DNA of 50,958 nucleotides from Pseudomonas mandelii (GCF_006438925.1 NZ_RCZA01000020.1:1-50958), one strand, 5' to 3'. Counted from the stretch's first letter, positions 24,535 to 34,301 are shown. Program-made: numbers and translations. The notes: generated from the sequence alone by a model not told the origin.

Positions 24535-26671
24535 GGGCCTGCACTCCTTCCGTTTCTGCGGGTTGAAAGTGTTTGCGATGTCGCTCCAGAAACGACACCA
24601 CGATCAACAGCGCCACGCGCATCCTGAAGACCGACCACAGGTGTTCATGAACGTCTAAATGGAGGTCGTCCATTTCATCGCCCAAGACACGCAAGTCTCC
24701 TAGTAGCTGCTCAAGGTCAATTCCGGGCCGCCCGGCGATCAATCGTCCTGTCTGACGGACAGCAGCGAGCAAACGGTTTTGCTGTTCAGTACTGAGCAGC
24801 GTGTTGTTTTGCCCCTGTTGCCTGAGCTGGTTCAACGCCACACCCAGTGCCATGCACCCGAGACTGACTTCGAACAACTCGCTGGATTGCTTGTCGTTGG
24901 TGGCCGGCAACAGTCCCAACATCATGGTCAGGCGATCGACCATGCGGCTTTCAAACGCAAATTGCTGCTCATCGGTGGCCGGTGTCTTCAGCAAAGCGTA
25001 GACCTGCTCACAGTTCTCATTGAACAGTCGGCGCATCCGCAAAACGGGCCTGAACGGGAAGATCAATGCGTAGACACTGAGCGCCAGCGCGGCTGCGCAG
25101 ATATAGGAACCGGCAAACTCGAACCACTGAATGGCACTGTTTTGGCCGATTTCCGTGTTTTGCGGGCCCAACAACAGCATTGTCGTTAGTCCAAGACCAA
25201 TGCCTGTGCCCGTGGTTGGCGGACTGGACAACCCCACCGCGACGGCATATAGCAATGGGGTTAACAACAAGGCAAGTAACTCGAAGTCACTGATCATCGG
25301 AATCAGCAGGAACAGATACAGCGCCGATACCACCAAAGCCAGACCCAGCCCCCTGGCAAAGCTTTGGCTGGCCAGCAACGGTCGGGGAAAAGTCGCCATC
25401 AGCGAACAGAGAATCCCCGCCACGATCATCCCGCCACGCGCCCCGTCCCAACCGGTCTCGATCCAGATCAGGCCGGCCACCAGCAACGCGGTAAATGCGC
25501 GGATCGCGTTCATTGCCGCCAACGTGAAATCCAGATGGAGCGGATTGTCCTGGCCGCGGAACACGCAACTGGCTTCACGGCCTTCCTGGATCGCATCGCT
25601 CAGTTCCAGAATCTGCCCCAGTTGCTCCAGCATCCGAGCCTGCTCCCAGCGCAGTGCCCAGGCCAGTGAACGCAACGTGGCTGGCATCGTCTCGGTGAGT
25701 TGTTCGGCCTTATAGGCTTGATCATCGAAACGCTGTTGCAGCGCCACAAAATGGTGCCGCGCTTCGGTCGACAGTGAGCGCCCTTGCAGGGCCAATTCAT
25801 CGAGAAACGCCAGTTCTTCGCCACGCAAACGTTGTATCTCTTCGGGTAACGCTCCTTTCCAGCGCTCGGCCAGCAGTTGCCGCTGGTGGCGTAGCGCCGT
25901 CAGCCGCGAGGTCAGCAGCACAAGCTGATTGCCCAGTAATTGCACCAAACCATTGGCGCTGCGCAACCGGGGTGCATCGAAATACAAATGCCGCCTTACG
26001 CCTTCCAGGGCGCTGATCGCGCCGAGCAGTTGCATCTGCCGCCGATGGAAATCGGCCTCGCTTTCCTCGGTTCGAATGACGGCAGCAGCGTGGGTCGCGA
26101 GCAGCTTGATGACCTGATCGATCTTGGTGAAGTAATCCCGGGCCACAGCTTCCGGTCGCGCGGTGAGCAGGCTGACCACGCACACGCAAGCCACCGCCAA
26201 TAGCGTCTCGGTCACGCGGGTGACGGCGAGAAGGAACGTGCCGTCCTGATCGGGCACCGCCAGCAGTGCCACGACCACCGCCGTGTACCCGCTCAAAACA
26301 AACGCCTGGGAACTGGTGTAGCGCAACAAGGTGCCGCCGGCGGTACACAGCGCCAGCCACAAGGCCAGGGTGAGGATGAAAGGCATGGGTGCCTGGGGAA
26401 AGATCGCCATGATCAACACTGCCACGACCGCCCCGAGCGTGGTGCCGATGACCTGGCCGAAACTTCGGGCCAGGGCCATGCCGCCCAATGGCTGGCTGAC
26501 GATGACCACCGCCATGATCGACCACTTGGGCTGCTCAAGGTCGAACAGGAACGCCAGATACAACGTCAGCAGCCCGGCCGCGATGGTCCGCAGGGCGAAC
26601 AACGCCACTCCGGGCCCGGGGTTGAGTATCGCTTTGAAGTACTGAAGCAGCGGTTGCATGGGAGTGCTCAT
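24524..26671 (-). CDS. FUSC-family (AaeB-like) efflux transporter
   Basis: A 715-residue transporter. I start it at the ATG at 26671 (M-S-T-P-M-Q-P-L-L-Q-Y-F-K), with GGAG eight bases upstream; a longer frame to 26752 lacks a site. Two blocks of membrane helices (about residues 25-190 and 385-525) are separated and followed by soluble helical regions, the standard FUSC/PET layout. Typical elements are W-S-I-M-A-V-V-I-V-S-Q-P and R-A-F-G-Q/R-S-F-G-Q-V-I-G-T in the first block. It should export aromatic acids or similar compounds with its HlyD-type partner. The operon is convergent to mexEF-oprN. Confidence 0.88.
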   Translation of the reverse strand: MSTPMQPLLQYFKAILNPGPGVALFALRTIAAGLLTLYLAFLFDLEQPKWSIMAVVIVSQPLGGMALARSFGQVIGTTLGAVVAVLIMAIFPQAPMPFILTLALWLALCTAGGTLLRYTSSQAFVLSGYTAVVVALLAVPDQDGTFLLAVTRVTETLLAVACVCVVSLLTARPEAVARDYFTKIDQVIKLLATHAAAVIRTEESEADFHRRQMQLLGAISALEGVRRHLYFDAPRLRSANGLVQLLGNQLVLLTSRLTALRHQRQLLAERWKGALPEEIQRLRGEELAFLDELALQGRSLSTEARHHFVALQQRFDDQAYKAEQLTETMPATLRSLAWALRWEQARMLEQLGQILELSDAIQEGREASCVFRGQDNPLHLDFTLAAMNAIRAFTALLVAGLIWIETGWDGARGGMIVAGILCSLMATFPRPLLASQSFARGLGLALVVSALYLFLLIPMISDFELLALLLTPLLYAVAVGLSSPPTTGTGIGLGLTTMLLLGPQNTEIGQNSAIQWFEFAGSYICAAALALSVYALIFPFRPVLRMRRLFNENCEQVYALLKTPATDEQQFAFESRMVDRLTMMLGLLPATNDKQSSELFEVSLGCMALGVALNQLRQQGQNNTLLSTEQQNRLLAAVRQTGRLIAGRPGIDLEQLLGDLRVLGDEMDDLHLDVHEHLWSVFRMRVALLIVVSFLERHRKHFQPAETEGVQALAH

Positions 26672-26875
26672 CGAGTCATCTCCAGCAAGCGTAGTCACTG
26701 CTACGGCGCCTCGATGGGTTTCAATGTCGACGCAACCTGTAGGCAAAATCATTGAAAGGCCAGCCTGCCTCGAATTGACTGACTAACGAATTGAACTGAC
26801 TCTGGGTTTGACTCACAGCCTTGCCTGACCGAAGCTGGCAACTTTGCAACAGCTTGCCAGCTCCCGGATTCCTGC

Positions 26876-27931
26876 ATGCCCCAGTCCCGCCGCTTCCTGC
26901 TCATCAGCCTCTGCGTCCTGTTTGCCATCGGCGTTGCCTGGCTTTTCCTGCGCAGTACAACCCCCGCCGTGCCGGAGGCGATCAAGCGTGGCTACAGCGA
27001 GGCGCTGAACCAGGCTCGCGCAGGCCAACCGGGCGCAGCGCGGGTCCTCTACCAGCAACTGGGTCGCTCTGATATATCAGCCAAACGCCGCGTCTGGTTG
27101 CATGCCGAACTGCCCAACTACCCCAGCTCCGTGGCCCTGAAACTGGCGGATGCGGACTTGCAGCATGAATCGCCGGACGTGCGCATCGCGGCGATCAAAA
27201 GCATCAGCGGTCTGGTGCCCAGCGGTCAGCGCAGCCTGCTGCTGGGTCCGTTGCTCGATGACAGCGAACAGCGCGTCCGCTATACCGCCGTGAACGCCTT
27301 GCTGGGGCTATCGCCGGACGATCTCGGTTTGTACTTCGGGCCTCTGGAGCAAGCCATCGATGCCTGGGAACAGGACCTGAAGAGTCAACCGGAAAGCGCC
27401 GACAACCAATATCAACTGGCTCGGCTGCATCTTCACAACGCAGAATGGAAAGAGGCGCAGCAGGCGCTGGAGAACACTTTGCGTCTTGCGCCCGGCAACC
27501 TGCCCGCTCTGGTGATGCAAATCGACGTGCTGGATCGCCTGGGCCAAAACGATGCTGCCCGGCAACTGTTGGCCAAGCAGCTGAAGGCTCAGCCCGACTC
27601 GGCCTACCTGCAACATGCCCTGGGACTCTGGCTGCTGCATCACGGGCAAAGTGAGTTCGCCCTGCTCGGCCTTTCCAAAGCCGTGGAGCTGGAGCCGGAC
27701 AACAAGGATTACCGCTACGACCTGGCCACCACACTTCACGATGAACAGGAGCTGGAAGCGGCGCAGAAACAGTTGCAGGAGATCGTCCAGCGCCACCCGG
27801 CTGACCGAAGAGCCCGGGTATTGTTGATCAACTACTGGAAAGAAAGCGGCCAGTTGCAGAACGTACAGATTCTGTTGGCGCAACTTGAACAACTCAATCC
27901 CGACGACCCTGCCTTACAGCAAGGGCTTTAA
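26876..27931 (+). CDS. Membrane-anchored TPR protein
   Basis: A 351-residue protein with an N-terminal signal anchor (about 6-25, F-L-L-I-S-L-C-V-L-F-A-I-G-V). A HEAT-like stretch (about 85-140, D-V-R-I-A-A-I-K-S-I and R-V-R-Y-T-A-V-N-A-L) is followed by TPR units from about 165 on: Y-Q-L-A-R-L-H, A-L-E-N-T-L-R-L-A-P, L-G-L-W-L-L-H-H-G and L-S-K-A-V-E-L-E-P-D-N. The soluble part is probably periplasmic and binds proteins. It is divergent from the FUSC operon and lies upstream of the KaiC-like gene, 115 bases away. Its partner is unknown. Confidence 0.75.
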   Translation: MPQSRRFLLISLCVLFAIGVAWLFLRSTTPAVPEAIKRGYSEALNQARAGQPGAARVLYQQLGRSDISAKRRVWLHAELPNYPSSVALKLADADLQHESPDVRIAAIKSISGLVPSGQRSLLLGPLLDDSEQRVRYTAVNALLGLSPDDLGLYFGPLEQAIDAWEQDLKSQPESADNQYQLARLHLHNAEWKEAQQALENTLRLAPGNLPALVMQIDVLDRLGQNDAARQLLAKQLKAQPDSAYLQHALGLWLLHHGQSEFALLGLSKAVELEPDNKDYRYDLATTLHDEQELEAAQKQLQEIVQRHPADRRARVLLINYWKESGQLQNVQILLAQLEQLNPDDPALQQGL

Positions 27932-28046
27932 CAACAGCAAAAATTTCGTTGAACTCGTCGTCTCGGCCAAGGGTCAAGAGAACAGGCAGTCCATTCAGGC
28001 ACTTACGGCCTGCTGCCTCGTTCCCCTAGTCAAGAGAGGGCATTTT

Positions 28047-29549
28047 TTGTCTACATCTAACGAGTTGATCAGTGCAAAAGCCGCCACCGGCATCGAAGGT
28101 CTGGATGACATCCTGGCCGGTGGATTGTCCCGCGGGCATGTGTTTTTACTGGAGGGTGAACCCGGTACTGGCAAAACCACCGTCGCTTTGCATTTCCTGT
28201 TGGCCGGCGCCCGAGCCGGCGAGCGCTCGTTGTATATCACCCTGTCCGAGACCGAACGCGAATTGCGCCAAGGGGCCTTGTCCCATGGTTGGGAGCTGGA
28301 CGAGAACATCCACATCTTCGAGCTGACGCCCCCGGAAAGCCTGCTCAATGCCGAGCATCAGCAGAGCTTGTTGTATTCCTCGGACCTTGAACTGGGCGAA
28401 GCCACCAAGCAGATTTTCGAAGTGGTCGAACGGGTAAAGCCGACCCGCGTGGTGCTCGACAGTCTTTCCGAGATCCGTCTGCTGGCCCAAAGCTCATTGC
28501 GCTACCGTCGCCAGATCCTCGCGATCAAACATTACTTCGTGCGCTATGACGCCACGGTGGTGTTGCTGGACGACCTGACCACCGAATCCCTCGACAAAAC
28601 CGTGCACAGTGTGGCCCACGGCGTCATTCGTCTTGAGGAACTGACCCCCAACTATGGCGCCGAGCGTCGGCGGATCCGTGTGGTGAAATACCGTGGCCAG
28701 AAGTACCGAGGCGGGTTTCACGACTTCACCATCATGGGCGATGGCGTTCATGTGTTTCCGCGCCTGGTGGCCGCCGAGCATCGCGGTCGCTATATCCGTC
28801 AGCAGTTGACCAGCGGCATCAAGGAAATGGACGCCCTGCTCGGTGGCGGGATCGAGACCGGTTCCAGCACGTTGATCCTCGGCCCGGCCGGTACCGGCAA
28901 ATCGCTGATCTCGATGATCTTCGCCGCTGCCGCCGTGGCCCGTGGCGAAAAAGCCGCGCTGTTCATTTTCGATGAAGAGCTCGGGTTGCTGTTCGAGCGC
29001 ATGAAGAACATCGGCATCGACCTCAAGGCGCTGCAAGACACCGGCAACCTGCTGATCGAGCAAGTGGACGCGGCCGAGTTGTCTCCCGGAGAGTTTTCCT
29101 ACCGGGTTCGTCGCTGTGTCGATGAGGGCAATATCAAGACCGTGGTGATCGACAGCATCAACGGCTATCAGGCGGCGATGCCCGAGGAGAACGCGCTGGT
29201 ACTGCACATGCACGAGTTGCTGCTGTACCTCAATCGCCAGGGGGCCGCGACCTTCATGACCGTCGCCCAGCATGGACTGGTCGGTGACATGCAGGCCCCC
29301 GTGGACATCACCTATCTGGCCGATACAGTCATTCTGCTGCGCTACTTCGAGGCAGTGGGCAAGGTGCGCCGGGCAATCTCGATCATCAAGAAACGCACGG
29401 GCAGCCATGAGTCAACCATTCGTGAGTACCGCATCAGCGCTCAGGGCATGACCATTGGTGAACCGCTGGATGCATTTCAAGGTGTGTTGCGCGGCGTCCC
29501 GACCTATCTGGGTGCCAGCAACCCCTTGCTTGAGGAACAAAGCCCGTGA
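28047..29549 (+). CDS. KaiC-like double P-loop ATPase
   Basis: A 500-residue protein. I start it at the TTG at 28047, where GAGAGGG lies at good spacing and the KaiC homology begins soon after (S-A-K-A-A-T-G-I-E-G-L-D-D-I-L). The open frame runs back to 27885 but overlaps the TPR gene without homology. Two RecA-like domains are visible: Walker A G-E-P-G-T-G-K-T-T near 43 with S-E-T-E-R-E, and a second G-P-A-G-T-G-K-S near 280 with F-D-E-E-L-G carrying the catalytic glutamate pair. No KaiA or KaiB is nearby, as in other non-cyanobacterial KaiC proteins, where roles in stress resistance or signalling have been proposed. The next gene, a hybrid kinase, starts inside its stop (GTGA). Confidence 0.88.
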   Translation: MSTSNELISAKAATGIEGLDDILAGGLSRGHVFLLEGEPGTGKTTVALHFLLAGARAGERSLYITLSETERELRQGALSHGWELDENIHIFELTPPESLLNAEHQQSLLYSSDLELGEATKQIFEVVERVKPTRVVLDSLSEIRLLAQSSLRYRRQILAIKHYFVRYDATVVLLDDLTTESLDKTVHSVAHGVIRLEELTPNYGAERRRIRVVKYRGQKYRGGFHDFTIMGDGVHVFPRLVAAEHRGRYIRQQLTSGIKEMDALLGGGIETGSSTLILGPAGTGKSLISMIFAAAAVARGEKAALFIFDEELGLLFERMKNIGIDLKALQDTGNLLIEQVDAAELSPGEFSYRVRRCVDEGNIKTVVIDSINGYQAAMPEENALVLHMHELLLYLNRQGAATFMTVAQHGLVGDMQAPVDITYLADTVILLRYFEAVGKVRRAISIIKKRTGSHESTIREYRISAQGMTIGEPLDAFQGVLRGVPTYLGASNPLLEEQSP

Positions 29550-31216
29550 TTGCCCAGGAAGCGATGTCCGAGCGCGCGATCATTCTCGCGCCGCTGGGTC
29601 GCGACAGCCAGATTGCGTTGATGATGCTCAATGAAGCGGGTTACGACGGGGTGATTACGCGGGACCTGGTGGCGTTGTGCAGCGAACTGCAGCAAGGGGC
29701 AGGATTGCTGCTGATCTCTTCCGAGGCTTTGTTGGGCGGTGATCTTGAACCGCTGCTCGATCTGATCGAGCAACAACCGGCCTGGTCGGACCTTCCGATT
29801 GTATTGATGACCTACCATGGCGGCCCGGAACAAAACCCGGCGTCGCGCTACGGTCCACAGCTGGGGAACGTGACCTTCCTTGAGCGTCCTTTTCACCCTG
29901 TCACGTTGATCAGCCTGGTGACCACCGCGTTGCGCGGACGTCGACGACAGTACGAAGCCAGGGACCGGCTGATCGATCTGAGTCAAAGCGAACTGCGGTT
30001 GCAAAACACCCTCGAAACCCTCGAACAGCAGGTCGAGGAACGCACCGCACAGCTGCGACACAATGAAGAAGCCCTGCGCCAATCGCAGAAGATGGAAGCG
30101 GTCGGCCAGCTCACCGGCGGTATTGCCCACGACTTCAACAACATGCTGACCGGCATCATCGGCAGCCTGGAGCTGCTGCGCCGACGCCTGGCCCGTGGGC
30201 GCACCGACGATCTGGACAGCCTTATCGACCTGGGCGTGACCTCAGCCAACCGCGCGGCAGGCCTGACCCACCGTCTGCTGGCGTTCTCCCGGCGTCAGTC
30301 GCTGGACTCCAAACCCGTGGAGATGAACACCCTGGTGGTCTCCATGGGCGAATTGCTTCAGCGCAGCATCAACGAAACCATTCAGCTGGACATGCAGCTG
30401 AACGAGCAACTCTGGGTGGCCGAGGCCGATCCCAATCAACTGGAAAGCGCCCTGCTCAATCTGGTGATCAATGCTCGGGATGCGATGCCCGATGGCGGCA
30501 GACTGGTGGTGAAAACCAGCAATCAGCATCTGGACATTGGCTTGACCGAAGCCCAAAGCAACCTTCAACCGGGTGATTACGTGGTGCTGAGCGTCACCGA
30601 CACCGGGTGTGGGATGCCGCAAAGCATCATCAACCGGGCCTTTGATCCGTTCTTTACCACCAAACCCATCGGCCAGGGCACAGGCCTTGGGCTGTCAATG
30701 ATTTATGGTTTCAGCAAACAATCACACGGCCACGTCGCCATTCACAGTGAAGTGGGCAAAGGCACCACGGTGAGTCTGTTTCTCCCGAGATTCGCCGGTG
30801 ACATGCCTCAGGACAGTCCGGTGGACGTCCAGCACGCTCCGTTCGCGCAAAATGGCGAAACGGTACTGATCGTCGAGGACGATCCGGCGGTACGGGTGTT
30901 GGTCAGTACGGTGTTGAGTGATCTGGGTTATGCCTTCGTCGAGGCTGGCGATGCGGACAGCGCAGTGCCGATTCTCGATTCCGGGCAGCGTATCGATCTG
31001 TTGATCAGCGACGTGGGATTGCCTGGCATGAATGGCCGGCAACTGGCGGAAATCGGCCGGCAATACCGGCCTGATCTGAAGGTGTTGTTCATCACCGGCT
31101 ACGCCGAACACGCGGCGGTGCGCGGTGGCTTCCTTGATCCTGGCATGCAGATGATCACCAAACCGTTCACCTTCGACCTGTTGACGGCGAAGGTGCGGGA
31201 GATGATCAGGATCTGA
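29546..31216 (+). CDS. Hybrid sensor histidine kinase paired with KaiC
   Basis: A 556-residue soluble kinase that starts with GTG overlapping the KaiC stop; an ATG at 29564 is an alternative. The first 130 residues look like a receiver fold that has lost its phosphate-accepting aspartate (L-L-L-I-S-S-E at the expected place). A coiled coil (about 145-180) leads into the HisKA box with His195 in G-G-I-A-H-D-F-N-N-M-L. The HATPase domain has N-A-R-D-A-M-P, D-T-G-C-G-M and G-T-G-L-G-L-S. A C-terminal receiver has D-D at about 449 and the acceptor Asp489 in S-D-V-G-L-P-G. The H-D-F-N-N type kinase with a fused receiver is common in Pseudomonas. Coupling with KaiC suggests that the ATPase modulates the kinase or the reverse. 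Confidence 0.88.
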   Translation: MIAQEAMSERAIILAPLGRDSQIALMMLNEAGYDGVITRDLVALCSELQQGAGLLLISSEALLGGDLEPLLDLIEQQPAWSDLPIVLMTYHGGPEQNPASRYGPQLGNVTFLERPFHPVTLISLVTTALRGRRRQYEARDRLIDLSQSELRLQNTLETLEQQVEERTAQLRHNEEALRQSQKMEAVGQLTGGIAHDFNNMLTGIIGSLELLRRRLARGRTDDLDSLIDLGVTSANRAAGLTHRLLAFSRRQSLDSKPVEMNTLVVSMGELLQRSINETIQLDMQLNEQLWVAEADPNQLESALLNLVINARDAMPDGGRLVVKTSNQHLDIGLTEAQSNLQPGDYVVLSVTDTGCGMPQSIINRAFDPFFTTKPIGQGTGLGLSMIYGFSKQSHGHVAIHSEVGKGTTVSLFLPRFAGDMPQDSPVDVQHAPFAQNGETVLIVEDDPAVRVLVSTVLSDLGYAFVEAGDADSAVPILDSGQRIDLLISDVGLPGMNGRQLAEIGRQYRPDLKVLFITGYAEHAAVRGGFLDPGMQMITKPFTFDLLTAKVREMIRI

Positions 31217-31247
31217 AGATCACTTGTGTACGATAGTCCGCGGGATA

Positions 31248-31625
31248 TCAGGAAAGCATTTCCTGCATAAGCTCTTGCAGTACATCCAGATCAAACGGCT
31301 TGGCCAGAATCGGTGCTTTACGGGTGATCGGGCTGTCCGTCTCGCGGATCTCCTGCGGATAACCGCTGATAAAGATCACCTTGAGTTCCGGTCGCAGCTT
31401 CACGGCAGGTTCGGCGATCTGGACACCAGAGATTCCGCCCGGCAGGCGGAAGTCGGTGATCATCATGTCCAGGTGCGGCTTGCTCGACAGAATTTCGAAG
31501 GCCTGCTCGCCGTTTTCGGCCTGCAGCACCCGGTAACCCTCACCCGACAGATAGGCCGACAGCACCATCAAAATCGAAGGGTCATCTTCGACGATCAATA
31601 CGACGTCTTGTGCATCTTCACTCAT
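31248..31625 (-). CDS. Stand-alone response regulator receiver
   Basis: A 125-residue single receiver domain starting at the ATG at 31625 with AAAGG upstream. It has the acidic pair in V-E-D-D-P (13-15), acceptor Asp58 in I-T-D-F-R-L-P, a serine in F-I-S-G-Y in place of the usual threonine, and the lysine in L-A-K-P-F-D. It carries no output domain, so it probably relays phosphate or acts by binding. It follows the receiver-kinase gene on the same strand after a 77-base gap and is convergent with the KaiC-kinase pair. Confidence 0.88.
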   Translation of the reverse strand: MSEDAQDVVLIVEDDPSILMVLSAYLSGEGYRVLQAENGEQAFEILSSKPHLDMMITDFRLPGGISGVQIAEPAVKLRPELKVIFISGYPQEIRETDSPITRKAPILAKPFDLDVLQELMQEMLS

Positions 31626-31702
31626 GGGAAGCCTTTGTTCGGTCAATAGCTGCTGATACGACCGTGGGGTCGATCAGAGGTTGCGTTTATCTGGCTGTTT
31701 TC

Positions 31703-32884
31703 CTACAGCGGCAGACAAACGCGAAACAAGGCGCCTTCGCCAATCCGGCTTTCGACGGTAATGGAACCGCCATGGGCGGCCACAATCTGCTCGGAAATAA
31801 ACAATCCCAGGCCCAACCCCGCGACAGCGTGTTTGGCCGTGACGCGTTCGAACTGCTGAAAAATACGCATCTGGTTCTCCTCGCTGATACCAATCCCTAG
31901 ATCGCGCACTTCCACCCGAGCCTGACCGCTCTCACTGTACACCTTAACGGTGATCGGACTCTTGGCGCCGTAGCGCAAAGCATTGGTCAGCAGATTGGAA
32001 ATCACCTGTTCAACACGAAACTCGTCCCAGCTGCCCACCACCGGTTGCTCGGCCTCCAGGGTGACCGAGGACTCGGCAGCATCGATCTGCGGTGCAAAGT
32101 TCTGCAACAAACCGCGAACCAGCGCCGACAGATCGAAGCGCGTTGTTCGGATCGACAACTTGCCGATGCGAATGCGCGACACATCGAGCATGTCCTCAAT
32201 CAAGCGGATCAGGCTTTTGATCTGCCGCTCGTCGCGATCGACCATCGCGTGCATTTTGTCCAGGGTGAACGCCGCAGCGTTGTCCCGGGCCAGGTGCATC
32301 TTGCGCAACTGGGTTTCGAGGATCAGGCCATTGAGCGGCGTGCGGAGTTCATGGGCAACGATGGACATGAAGTCATCGCGCATGCGCACCGCTTGCTCCA
32401 GTTCCAGCTGGGTACTCTGTAACTGCTTGAGTAGCGCTTCCTGCTCACGGCGACTCTGCTCCAGCTCTTCGACCTGCTGTTTCATCGCCTTGCGTTGGCG
32501 ATACAGTTCGACGAACACGTTGACCTTGCTCTTGACCGCGTGGATATCCAGCGGCTTGTAGAGGAAATCCACAGCGCCGCTTTCGTAGCCCTTGAACGCG
32601 TAGTTCAGCTCACGACCGGCCGCACTGACGAACACGATCGGAATGTTCTTGGTCTTTTCCGTGCCGCGCATCAGCTCGGCCAGTTCGAAGCCGTTCATGC
32701 CGGGCATCTGCACGTCGAGAATGGCCATGGCGAACTCGTGTTGCAGCAACAGCGACAAGGCTTCGTCGGCGGACAAGGCTTTGTAGACGATACGGTCTTC
32801 GCGCCTGATCAACGCTTCGAGCGCCAACAAGTTCTCCGGTAGATCGTCGACGATCAGCAATTTGGCCAGGATAGTACTTAGCAT
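31703..32884 (-). CDS. Receiver-histidine kinase hybrid
   Basis: A 393-residue soluble protein with an N-terminal receiver (D-D at 13-14, acceptor Asp57 in I-L-D-V-Q-M-P-G-M-N-G, lysine in Y-K-P-L). A coiled coil (about 125-168) leads to HisKA with His178 in S-I-V-A-H-E-L-R-T-P-L-N, then HATPase with N-L-L-T-N-A-L-R-Y, D-L-G-I-G-I and G-L-G-L-G-L-F. Input therefore comes through phosphorylation of the receiver. Its start overlaps the end of cheB by 7 bases, so it belongs to the CheR-CheB operon. Confidence 0.9.
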   Translation of the reverse strand: MLSTILAKLLIVDDLPENLLALEALIRREDRIVYKALSADEALSLLLQHEFAMAILDVQMPGMNGFELAELMRGTEKTKNIPIVFVSAAGRELNYAFKGYESGAVDFLYKPLDIHAVKSKVNVFVELYRQRKAMKQQVEELEQSRREQEALLKQLQSTQLELEQAVRMRDDFMSIVAHELRTPLNGLILETQLRKMHLARDNAAAFTLDKMHAMVDRDERQIKSLIRLIEDMLDVSRIRIGKLSIRTTRFDLSALVRGLLQNFAPQIDAAESSVTLEAEQPVVGSWDEFRVEQVISNLLTNALRYGAKSPITVKVYSESGQARVEVRDLGIGISEENQMRIFQQFERVTAKHAVAGLGLGLFISEQIVAAHGGSITVESRIGEGALFRVCLPL

Positions 32885-33471
32885 GCGATTCGTTCCAGCT
32901 CGACAAGCAGACGGCCGATGCCGCGAATAGGGAGAATATGGTCCGGCTGGTGTATATCAAGCGCCGCCTGAGGCATGGTCGCGACCTGGGCTTCGTCCGG
33001 GTCCTGAACGATGGTCATGCCACCACGGCGCTTGACCTGGGCCAGGCCGCGGGCGCCATCACGGTTGGCGCCGGTCAACAACACCGCGGCCAGGGCGCAA
33101 CCGTAGGCATCGGCGGCCGACTCGAACAGGTAGTCGATGGCCGGTCGCGAATAATTCACGCGGGCTTCCAGGCTCAAGGAAAAACTGCGGTCCTGCTCCA
33201 CCGACAAGTGATAACCCGGAGTCGCGAAATACAGCGTTCCCGCTTGAACCAGCGTCTTGTCGCGTGCTTCCAGTACAGGCATGGCTACTCGCCGTGCGAA
33301 CACCTCGGCCAGAAGACTGCGACGTTCGTCCGGCAAATGCAAAACCACGATGATCGGCAGTTTGAAGCCTTCTCGCAATGGGCTGAGGATATTCAGCAAC
33401 GCCTCCACACCGCCGGCCGAGGCGCCGATCACGATAGCCTCTATAGAAGGCAAATCCGCTGCACTGTTCAT
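32878..33471 (-). CDS. CheB-type methylesterase catalytic domain
   Basis: A 197-residue protein consisting only of the CheB catalytic domain. The triad is visible as Ser18 in G-A-S-A-G-G, His45 in L-H-L-P, and Asp138 in T-G-A-N-R-D-G-A. The receiver that normally regulates CheB is absent, so its activity is unlikely to be controlled by phosphorylation in cis. It overlaps cheR by 4 bases and the receiver-kinase by 7. No chemoreceptor or CheA gene is in the window; CheB/CheR pairs beside hybrid kinases often act outside chemotaxis. Confidence 0.9.
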   Translation of the reverse strand: MNSAADLPSIEAIVIGASAGGVEALLNILSPLREGFKLPIIVVLHLPDERRSLLAEVFARRVAMPVLEARDKTLVQAGTLYFATPGYHLSVEQDRSFSLSLEARVNYSRPAIDYLFESAADAYGCALAAVLLTGANRDGARGLAQVKRRGGMTIVQDPDEAQVATMPQAALDIHQPDHILPIRGIGRLLVELERIAC

Positions 33472-34301
33472 GATTTGCGGTAAATCCGTTCTTGTTTGAC
33501 CAACGGTTCGAACTGGTTACCGTACGCCGAAAAATCCAGGGTTTCCTTGCTGCCCAGCACCAGAAATCCTCGATGACAAAGGGATTCATGGAACAAACCG
33601 AAAGCACGATCCTGAAGCTTTTTATTGAAGTAAATCAAAACATTACGACACGAAATTAATTGAGTTTCTGAAAAGACACTGTCAGTCGCCAGACTGTGAT
33701 CGGCGAAGGTCACGTTCTCACACAGCGTTTTGTCGAAAATGGCGTAACCGTAGGCCGCCGTGTAGTAGTCGGCGAACGAACGCTGGCCACCTGCCTGCTG
33801 GTAGTTATGAGTGTAGGCGCGGACATTCTCCATGGAGAAAATCCCTTGCTTGGCCTTGTCCAGCGAGCGCGGATTGATGTCGGTGGCGTAGATGATGGTG
33901 CGATCGAGCAAGCCTTCTTCGCGCAGCAGAATGGCCATCGAATAGACCTCTTCACCGGTGCTGCAACCGGCGATCCAGATCTTGATCGAGGGGTAAGTCT
34001 TGAGCAGCGGCACCACTTCCTTGCGGATCGCCAGGAAATGCGAAGGGTCGCGGAACATTTCGCTGATCGGGATCGTCAGCAGTTGCAGCAACTGCATGAA
34101 CGCCGTCGGGTCGTGAAGGACCTTTTCCTGCAACGCTGAAATGGTCGTGCACTCGAACTGGCTCAACGCGTGATTGACCCGGCGCTTGATCGAAGCGCCG
34201 GAGTAGTCGCGAAAGTCATAGCTGTATTTGAGGTAGATCGCTTCGATCAACAAGCGAATTTCGATTTCGCTATTTCGCTCCACTGAAAAATTGCGTTCCA
34301 C
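33468..34301 (-). CDS. CheR-type methyltransferase
   Basis: A 277-residue protein if started at the GTG at 34301, which overlaps the stop of the large kinase by one base (TAGTG); a frame reaching back to an ATG at 34328 overlaps the kinase end by 28 bases. The helical N-terminal domain has Y-D-F-R-D-Y-S-G-A-S-I-K-R-R-V. The SAM-binding part has I-W-I-A-G-C-S-T-G-E-E-V-Y-S-M-A, A-T-D-I-N-P and I-S-C-R-N-V-L-I-Y-F. It should transfer methyl groups from SAM to glutamates of a partner protein. It lies in one probable operon with the large hybrid kinase, cheB and the receiver-kinase. Confidence 0.9.
   Translation of the reverse strand: MERNFSVERNSEIEIRLLIEAIYLKYSYDFRDYSGASIKRRVNHALSQFECTTISALQEKVLHDPTAFMQLLQLLTIPISEMFRDPSHFLAIRKEVVPLLKTYPSIKIWIAGCSTGEEVYSMAILLREEGLLDRTIIYATDINPRSLDKAKQGIFSMENVRAYTHNYQQAGGQRSFADYYTAAYGYAIFDKTLCENVTFADHSLATDSVFSETQLISCRNVLIYFNKKLQDRAFGLFHESLCHRGFLVLGSKETLDFSAYGNQFEPLVKQERIYRKS

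Noticed and set aside
32878..34301. CheR and CheB as part of a chemotaxis cluster
   Set aside because: No cheA, cheW, cheY-cheZ pair or chemoreceptor gene occurs in the window; the neighbours are hybrid kinases.
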